From Candidatus Magasanikbacteria bacterium RIFCSPLOWO2_12_FULL_43_12 (GTDB taxonomy: Bacteria > Patescibacteriota > Patescibacteriia > Magasanikbacterales > UBA922), in contig MFQN01000009.1 of assembly GCA_001783065.1 (NCBI GenBank), forward strand, positions 1 through 36,966: DNA of 36,966 nt, in the 5' to 3' direction. This document shows, in pieces, positions 31,985 through 36,966 of this stretch (its first letter is position 1; the number at the start of each line of letters is the position of its first letter). Both the position numbers and the translations under genes were made by a program. The notes under the pieces are model-generated. The model was given only the letters and a program-made list of their open reading frames with translations, was not told the origin of the DNA and searched no databases.

Positions 31985-32929
31985 ATGCCCAGGGAAACGA
32001 AATCATTATCAAGAGTCATCGTCATTGTCGGCACCACTGCCAGCGGGAAAACCGGTTGGAGTTTGCGTTTGGCGAAAAAATTTAATGGCGAGATTATTTC
32101 CGCTGATTCGCGGCAGATTTATAAAAAAATGAATATTGGCACGGCTAAAGAGCCTGGGGAATGGAAGCGGGTCGGTTTGCATAAATTATATTATGTTCAA
32201 GACATTCCGCACTGCATGATTGATTTTTTGGATCCCGGCAAGTCTTTTACAGTATCAGAATTTAAAGATAGAGCGAACAAATGCGTTAATTTGATTTTTG
32301 AGCGCGGGCATCAGCCGTTTGTGACCGGCGGTACAGGTTTGTATGTTCACGCTTTGGTTGACAATTTGTTAATTCCGCAAATCGCGCCAAACAAAAAATT
32401 GCGTCGTAGTTTGGAAGAGAAAGATAATTATGAGTTGATGCAATTGTTAAAACAGTTTGATCCGAAAGGCGCGGAAACAGTTGATTTTAATAACAAACGC
32501 CGGATTGTCCGCGCGCTGGAAGTTTGTCTTTTGAGCGGTACGCCATTTTCCGAACAGCAAAAAAAAGGCGAGCCATTATACGAATTTTTGCAGATTGGCA
32601 TTGAAGTGCCGCGCGACGAGCTTTACGCGCGCATTGACAAGCGGGTTGATGATATGATGAAGTTGGGGTTGTTGAAAGAAGTTGAGGATTTGTTAAAACA
32701 AAAATACAGTTGGGATTTGCCGAGTTTGAGCGGTATAGGTTACAGCCAGTTTAAAGGTTATTTTGAAAAACAATTTAGTTTGGATCAGGTGATTGAGTTT
32801 TTGAAACGAGACACCCGCCGTTACGCCAAGCGCCAAGTAACATGGTTCAAGCGCGACCCGCGGATTAAATGGCGTAAGACTTATGAAGAGGCGGAGGAGT
32901 TGGCGGGGGAATTTTTAGGTGCGGGGTAG
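31985..32929 (+). CDS. miaA: tRNA dimethylallyltransferase
   Basis: This enzyme transfers the dimethylallyl group from DMAPP to N6 of adenosine 37 in tRNA, the step before MiaB. The 314 residues include the P-loop GTTASGKT (16-23), DSRQIYKKMNIGTAKP-like motif (DSRQIY, 41-46), DFLDPGKSFTV, GGTGLYV (about 115) and NNKRRIVRALEV (about 170), all hallmark MiaA segments. The motif usually written GTAKP reads GTAKEPG here. The length is typical. It follows miaB with a 138-bp spacer that is almost entirely the AAAGTC hairpin array. The ATG has no Shine-Dalgarno. Confidence 0.95.
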   Translation: MPRETKSLSRVIVIVGTTASGKTGWSLRLAKKFNGEIISADSRQIYKKMNIGTAKEPGEWKRVGLHKLYYVQDIPHCMIDFLDPGKSFTVSEFKDRANKCVNLIFERGHQPFVTGGTGLYVHALVDNLLIPQIAPNKKLRRSLEEKDNYELMQLLKQFDPKGAETVDFNNKRRIVRALEVCLLSGTPFSEQQKKGEPLYEFLQIGIEVPRDELYARIDKRVDDMMKLGLLKEVEDLLKQKYSWDLPSLSGIGYSQFKGYFEKQFSLDQVIEFLKRDTRRYAKRQVTWFKRDPRIKWRKTYEEAEELAGEFLGAG

Positions 32930-32944
32930 TTTATACTAATTAAA

Positions 32945-33040
32945 GTCATTGCGAGCCTTCGCAGGCGAAGCAATCCATATCGCTTTCGCGTTCTCGCGCG
33001 ATTGCTGGGTTGCTTCGTCGCGCGAGCTCCTCGCAATGAC
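32945..33040. repeat. TGTCATTGCGAG family repeat, full element
   Basis: A 96-bp imperfect palindrome from GTCATTGCGAGCC to CTCGCAATGAC with internal GAAGCAATCC and TTGCTTCG. It lies between miaA and a small reading frame. Confidence 0.85.
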
Positions 33041-33048
33041 AGAGTTTT

Positions 33049-33339
33049 ATGCCGCTATCAAACACATTAAATAAACTAATGAGGCCGTCAGCAGGCAAGA
33101 TTTCAAATTTTCCCGTGCTGAATAAACCACTGCCGACAACTTCCATTAGCAGACTAAATTCTTCCTCAAACGTCAGGACTTCTATTTTTGATAAACCAAT
33201 GGAAGCTGCCGGCGTGAATCGTTTTGGCGGCAAAAACAGTCAGGAAGCGATGGATACCAAATATTACGTTTATGTAAAGAAACTTATTAAAGAGAGACAG
33301 AAGAGAGAAAAGGAGGAGAAGAGAAAAGTATCAGGTTAA
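33049..33339 (+). CDS. Small basic protein, uncertain
   Basis: This 96-residue frame begins 8 bp after a palindromic repeat and overlaps the end of the convergent gatB gene by 9 bp. The first two thirds are Ser/Asn/Pro-rich with few features (SISRLNSSSNVRTSIFDKP). The end is a charged helix (KKLIKERQKREKEEKRKV). There is no signal peptide, membrane helix or known motif, and no Shine-Dalgarno. The full ATG-to-TAA frame and lack of a competing gene favour a real protein, but composition alone does not prove it. The antisense frame contains repeat sequence and looks less likely. Confidence 0.4.
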   Translation: MPLSNTLNKLMRPSAGKISNFPVLNKPLPTTSISRLNSSSNVRTSIFDKPMEAAGVNRFGGKNSQEAMDTKYYVYVKKLIKERQKREKEEKRKVSG

Positions 33340-34869
33340 TTTTTCCCGCAAAAGTTTTTCCACCACTTTCGGATCAGCCGAGCCTTCAGTGGCTTTCATT
33401 GCCATGCCGATTAAGAATTTAATTATCGGTTCTTTACCGGTTTTGAAATCAGCAACTTGTTTGGGATAGCTTCTAATTATTTCCACGACAACTTCGTTGA
33501 TTTTATTTTCATCATCAACTTGCCCCCAGCCTTTTTCTTCCATAATATGCGTCGGGTCTTTGTCAGTTTTAGAACCGGCCATAATTAAAAGAATTTTTTG
33601 CGCGTTGGTGGAGTTTACGCGATTATCATAAATTAAAGCGATAAGTTCGGCGAAGTTTTCCGCGGAAAACTTTACTTCGGTAATTTCCATTTTTTTCTCC
33701 GCTAAAATTCCCATCAGTTTGGAAGTGATCCACCCGCCCGCCAGCCGCGCGATTTTCTGCGGCACCTTCTCGGCTTTATTTTTAGATTCTGGCAAAGAAT
33801 CCAGCCATTCCACCACCTCACTCATCACTTTTTCGGTAAAATCCGCCCAATCTTTATCTTCACTTAAAATTTTCGCGTCAGCGTAAGACAAGCCATATTC
33901 TTCATGAAAGCGATTTCGTTTTTGCAAAGGCAATTCCGGCAAAGAAATTTTTCCGGCAATTTTTTCCGGATGAAACGGCGGGATGTCCGGCTCGGGAAAA
34001 TAGCGATAATCGGCCGCGTTTTCTTTAATTCGCTGTAACACGGTTTCACTTTTATTTTCATCCCAGCCGCGAGTTTGTTGCGGCCAAGTTTCGCCTTTTT
34101 CCAATAATTCTGTTTGCCGTTTAATTTCAAACTCCAGCGCTTTTTCCACGGCGCGGAAAGAATTGATATTTTTCACCTCCACCTTATTATTCAGTTTGTA
34201 ATTGCCCAAAGGTTTTACTTTGCCGTCAACAATTTCAAATTTATCGGCTTCTTGAACAGAAATATTCGCTTCACAGCGCATATGGCCTTTTTCCATGTCA
34301 GCATCGCTTACTTCCAAGTATCTGAAAATACCGCGCAATTCTTGGCAATAAGTTTTTGCTTCTAACGCTGTCTTGAAGTCAGGGTCGCTTACGATTTCTA
34401 CAAGCGGGGTTCCAGCTCGATTAAAATCAACCAGCGTGTTGCCTTTAGTGTCATGAGTTAATTTTGCTGTATCTTCTTCCAAATGTACGCGAGTGATGTT
34501 GATTTTTGCGGTTTCTCGGATATTATCATTAAGAGGAAAATCAAGAGTTATCGCGCCGCGTTCGGCAATCGGTTCATCGTATTGGGAAATTTGATAACCC
34601 TTTGGCAGGTCTGGGTAAAAATAATGCTTGCGGTCAAATTTTGAAAGCTCGCGGATTTCGCATCCGAGCGCATTACCGATTAAAACCGTCCAAGCGATTG
34701 CTTGTTTGTTTGGCACTGGCAGGGTTCCCGGTTGGGCAGTGCAAATCGGACAGATGTTTGTGTTTGGCTCCTTAATGTCCGGATCATTTTTACAACCGCA
34801 AAACATCTTGCTTTTGGTTTTAAGCTCAATATGAACTTCCATGCCGATGATGGCGGTATATTTGGACAT
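33331..34869 (-). CDS. gatB: Aspartyl/glutamyl-tRNA amidotransferase subunit B
   Basis: GatB is the kinase and tRNA-binding subunit of the GatCAB complex that converts Glu-tRNA-Gln (and Asp-tRNA-Asn) to the amide form. The 512 residues have the usual N-terminal cradle with IGMEVHIEL, the zinc-type cysteines 24, 26, 40 and 43 (FCGC...CPIC), the signature RKHYFYPDLPKGYQISQYD (about 79-97), VDFNRAGTPLVEIVSDPD, a helical domain and the C-terminal tRNA-binding YqeY-like domain (about 375-512). It starts 2 bp after the membrane-protein gene ends, so it is the last gene of a minus-strand operon. gatA and gatC are not in the window. Confidence 0.96.
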   Translation of the reverse strand: MSKYTAIIGMEVHIELKTKSKMFCGCKNDPDIKEPNTNICPICTAQPGTLPVPNKQAIAWTVLIGNALGCEIRELSKFDRKHYFYPDLPKGYQISQYDEPIAERGAITLDFPLNDNIRETAKINITRVHLEEDTAKLTHDTKGNTLVDFNRAGTPLVEIVSDPDFKTALEAKTYCQELRGIFRYLEVSDADMEKGHMRCEANISVQEADKFEIVDGKVKPLGNYKLNNKVEVKNINSFRAVEKALEFEIKRQTELLEKGETWPQQTRGWDENKSETVLQRIKENAADYRYFPEPDIPPFHPEKIAGKISLPELPLQKRNRFHEEYGLSYADAKILSEDKDWADFTEKVMSEVVEWLDSLPESKNKAEKVPQKIARLAGGWITSKLMGILAEKKMEITEVKFSAENFAELIALIYDNRVNSTNAQKILLIMAGSKTDKDPTHIMEEKGWGQVDDENKINEVVVEIIRSYPKQVADFKTGKEPIIKFLIGMAMKATEGSADPKVVEKLLREKLT

Positions 34870-34871
34870 GT

Positions 34872-35756
34872 TTATGTTTTTTGTTCAATTCGCGCCGGGC
34901 CGAGTTTTTTTAATTCTTCGTAGAGGATAATGGCGGTGGCAAAGGCGACTGGAGTTACTAAGAGAGAAAGCGCTTGCATCAAAATGTTATAAATCAGAAT
35001 AGTGCCTCCACCGACTATTCCGAAAATTTTGAGCAGGGAATCCAATACCAACGATAATATAAGCGATAACACCAAATAGACAAACCATACAGCGGCGGCG
35101 GTTAGTAAGAGCCTTCCTAAGATTAACCACCAACGATTTTGTGTTAGAGCGAAGGCTGATTTAATTGATTCATGGGTTGGTTTTTCGGCGAGAACAGTTT
35201 CATATGTTGCCGGGAATAATTTTAGAGAAAAGATTATAGCGTGGATACTGCCGTATACTGCCAAAATACCACCTAAAGCAAGCACTACTGCCGACGACAT
35301 TGGCGTTAAAATACCAAAAGGAAGGATAACGGCAAGTCGGTTGAGAATCAAAAGTATCGCTCCAACCACAAATGGCGCCACTGTATATACTCCAACCAAT
35401 AAGCTGGTGCCAATACCTTTCCAAACCACCTTTTCCGTTTCTTTGGTGGTTATCAAGAGCGGAGACAGAGTTTCTCCATGATAGAGTTTTTTTATTACTC
35501 GCATGAGAGTGAAACTGAACCAGAGTCCGAGCAGAGCGACCAGTAAGAAAGTAAAAATTCCCATTGCGGTGAATAACCACCAAAATTTTATTAGTATTGA
35601 AGAGAAAGTATCACCAAAAATTGTCGGTATCCACATTACCAAGACAGCGATGAGGGTGGGGATTAGTGTGAGTAAAAGGTACTTTAAGATGACGACGAAG
35701 TTGTTGGTATATAAGTTTACGGATTTCTTGAGAAGTTCTACGGCTGAGATGAGCAT
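34872..35756 (-). CDS. Polytopic membrane protein, unknown function
   Basis: The 294 residues have about six hydrophobic segments, with a membrane-amphipathic start (AVELLKKSVNLYTNNFVVILKYLLL) characteristic of the glycerophosphoryl-diester-phosphodiesterase membrane-domain-like or DUF975-like family. Only the general pattern fits, and no catalytic motif is seen. A cytoplasmic segment in the middle holds KPTHESIKSAFALTQNRWW, a repeated feature of such proteins. It lies 18 bp after tmk and 2 bp before gatB, in the folA-tmk-gatB operon. Operon position does not explain its job. Confidence 0.78.
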   Translation of the reverse strand: MLISAVELLKKSVNLYTNNFVVILKYLLLTLIPTLIAVLVMWIPTIFGDTFSSILIKFWWLFTAMGIFTFLLVALLGLWFSFTLMRVIKKLYHGETLSPLLITTKETEKVVWKGIGTSLLVGVYTVAPFVVGAILLILNRLAVILPFGILTPMSSAVVLALGGILAVYGSIHAIIFSLKLFPATYETVLAEKPTHESIKSAFALTQNRWWLILGRLLLTAAAVWFVYLVLSLILSLVLDSLLKIFGIVGGGTILIYNILMQALSLLVTPVAFATAIILYEELKKLGPARIEQKT

Positions 35757-35774
35757 ATAGTTAAGAATTAGGAA

Positions 35775-36473
35775 TTATGAATTTTGAATTAAGGACGATT
35801 TGGCGATTGTTTGCCAGATTTTTTCGTGGATGATTTGGGGTGGGAGGATTTTGTTATTTTCAACGCATTCAATGATTTTGAATTTCGGATATTTTTTGCT
35901 TATTTCCAAATAAGTCTGTTCAGCGTCGCGGAGATGATTCAAGTCGTCTTCGTGGATATCGCGCTTTTTGCCTTTGAGATATTTTCGTTCGCCTTTTTTG
36001 TCCACCAGCTGTTGAGAAATTTTTGGTGTAACATGTAAAATCAAATTAACGTCCGGTTTCGGAATACCGAGTATATTATACTCCAAATCATACACCCAGT
36101 CCAAATATTGCCGGCGTTTTTTCGCGTTTTTTATTTTTCCGCCCTGATGCCCCATGTTGGACGCGACATAGCGATTGGCAATAACAATTTTGCTTTGTTT
36201 TAGCCATTTTTTTATCTGTTCAGACGCGGCAAAACGGTCTATCGCGTAAAATATGGAAGCGCGGTATGGTCCGACTTCTCGCGCGCTGCCAAACTCGCCG
36301 TTCAGATATTTTTCCACCAAAACAGCGCTCGGTTGGCCGTATTGCGGAAAACTGATCTGTTCCACTTTTTTTCCGAGTTTTTTCAGCCGTTTAATCAAAA
36401 GACTGGTCTGCAGGGTTTTGCCCGAGCCGTCGGTGCCTTCTAGAAGAATGAATAGTCCGCGGTGATTGGCCAT
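35775..36473 (-). CDS. tmk: Thymidylate kinase
   Basis: This enzyme phosphorylates dTMP to dTDP for DNA synthesis. The ATG at 36471-36473 gives 232 residues; upstream TTG/GTG codons would add four. Motifs are the P-loop EGTDGSGKT (about 12-20), a nucleobase/sugar motif DRF (AIDRFAAS), and NRYVASNMGHQ (DRY/NRY-type), followed by the lid-like KKGERKYLKGKKRDIHEDD. The protein is slightly longer than E. coli Tmk (about 213), mainly from a lysine-rich insert in the middle. The gene follows folA, separated by a GAGATAA-type array, and precedes a membrane-protein gene. Both tmk and folA serve thymidine nucleotide and one-carbon metabolism. Confidence 0.93.
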   Translation of the reverse strand: MANHRGLFILLEGTDGSGKTLQTSLLIKRLKKLGKKVEQISFPQYGQPSAVLVEKYLNGEFGSAREVGPYRASIFYAIDRFAASEQIKKWLKQSKIVIANRYVASNMGHQGGKIKNAKKRRQYLDWVYDLEYNILGIPKPDVNLILHVTPKISQQLVDKKGERKYLKGKKRDIHEDDLNHLRDAEQTYLEISKKYPKFKIIECVENNKILPPQIIHEKIWQTIAKSSLIQNS

Positions 36474-36495
36474 AAGATTCACCAAGTTTGGTTAC

Positions 36496-36524
36496 AATTA
36501 TCTCTTATCTCATATCTCTTATCA
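36496..36524. repeat. TATCTC array between folA and tmk
   Basis: Period-7 units on the plus strand. The word TATCTCATATCTCTTATC is shared with the right arm of the array near 30462-30480. It ends at the folA stop codon. Confidence 0.8.
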
Positions 36525-36966
36525 CTTTTTTCTTTCATATTTTACAAAAGCAAACCCATCATGTTTTTTTTCTTCAGCAACTTTCCACACATTCGGGTCA
36601 ATCACCGGGAAAAACGCGTGGCAATTTTCAATATTTTGGTCAACCAAAGTCAAATCCAAAACATCCGCGATGCCAATCATCTCTTCAAAAATTCTCTGTC
36701 CGCCAAAACCAACGATTTCTTCATTTTTGTGTGCGGCAATGGCTTCTGTCACCGAATCAAACCGTTCCGCGCCGGCAGGCAATGGATAATTTTTATCGCC
36801 GGTGATGACAACATTGGTTCTTTGCGGCAAAGGCCGGCGGTTTTCAGGTATTGATTCCCATGTTTTGCGTCCCATAATCAAAACTTTCCCCTTGGTTATT
36901 TCCCGCATCCGTTTCATATCTTCCGGAATATCCCAAGGAATAGCATTATCTTTGCCAATGCAATTG
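36522..36966 (-). CDS. folA: Dihydrofolate reductase, 5' end outside the window
   Basis: DHFR reduces dihydrofolate to tetrahydrofolate with NADPH. The 148 codons present begin within the gene: the first residues visible are NCIGKDNAIPWDIPEDMKRM, the conserved start region in which the Asp near PWDIPED is the usual acidic active-site residue. The start codon lies beyond 36966. Further motifs are GKVLIMGRKTWESIP (NADPH site), PLPQRTNVVIT, and IVGFGGQRIFEEMI (GGxxIY-type), with a typical C-terminal strand ending FAFVKYERK. The ATG at 36915-36917 would drop the PWDI segment and is not the true start. It is probably the upstream member of an operon with tmk, the membrane protein and gatB. Confidence 0.93.
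   Translation of the reverse strand, partial: NCIGKDNAIPWDIPEDMKRMREITKGKVLIMGRKTWESIPENRRPLPQRTNVVITGDKNYPLPAGAERFDSVTEAIAAHKNEEIVGFGGQRIFEEMIGIADVLDLTLVDQNIENCHAFFPVIDPNVWKVAEEKKHDGFAFVKYERKK

Noticed and set aside
32946-33233. Minus-strand 95-codon frame opposite the small ORF near gatB
   Set aside because: Its C-terminal third is palindromic repeat, while the plus-strand frame avoids the repeat.

Overview
The window looks like a chromosomal segment of a small-genome bacterium of the Candidate Phyla Radiation (Patescibacteria, probably Parcubacteria-like). This placement is inferred from gene content: a compact type IV pilus operon with no secretin, a threonyl-tRNA synthetase without a TGS domain, a VirB2/TrbC-like membrane protein, a SpoIID-domain surface protein, dense gene packing and almost no Shine-Dalgarno sequences. 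TGA is used as a normal stop (for example at 8715-8717), so the genetic code is not the UGA=Gly code of Gracilibacteria or Absconditabacteria. No rRNA, tRNA or CRISPR array was seen.

Layout. 1-3390: a 68-bp tandem repeat, an integron-integrase/Xer-like tyrosine recombinase, a Fic protein behind a perfect-consensus promoter, and an overlapping RlmD/TrmA-type methyltransferase. 3395-7797: a PfkB (probably adenosine) kinase, a Ca2+/cation antiporter, S-adenosylhomocysteine hydrolase and a NUDIX hydrolase, separated by repeats. 7929-11252: a DsbA-like membrane oxidoreductase and a cysteine-rich VirB2-like protein, split by about 800 bp of repeats that contain a broken GIY-YIG gene. 11253-14093: uvrA. 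14090-17734: surface polysaccharide genes (O-antigen ligase/polymerase, a putative lipoprotein, a flippase). 17900-19738: SpoIID with Ig-like domains. 26337 down to 19806 (minus strand): pilB-pilC-pilM-pilN-pilO, a small membrane protein and a Trm11-like methyltransferase. 26482-28308: thrS. 28417-30269: two unrecognised genes, divergently transcribed. 30539-32929: miaB and miaA, sequential steps of ms2i6A37 tRNA modification. 36966 down to 33331 (minus strand): folA (cut by the window end), tmk, a membrane protein and gatB.

The least conventional content is the repeat landscape. One family of about 100-bp imperfect palindromes has TGTCATTGCGAG...CTCGCAATGACA termini. One copy pair (perfect 35-bp inverted repeats, 8737-8771 and 9165-9199) brackets the GIY-YIG gene, so the small copies may be internally deleted relatives of a GIY-YIG element. 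The whole cluster is flanked by an 18-bp near-perfect duplication (8714-8731 and 9525-9542) of the start of the downstream gene. A second class consists of short tandem arrays (period about 7-9 bp) at gene borders, several arranged head-to-head so they can fold into hairpins. Members of several repeat families also lie in frame inside coding sequences.

Expression signals are consistent. Many candidate promoters carry an extended -10 (TGN-TATAAT), and nearly all starts lack a Shine-Dalgarno. The 149-residue orphan at 29820 is the exception, with a perfect AAAGGAGG. All functions are read from sequence motifs; no database search was run.
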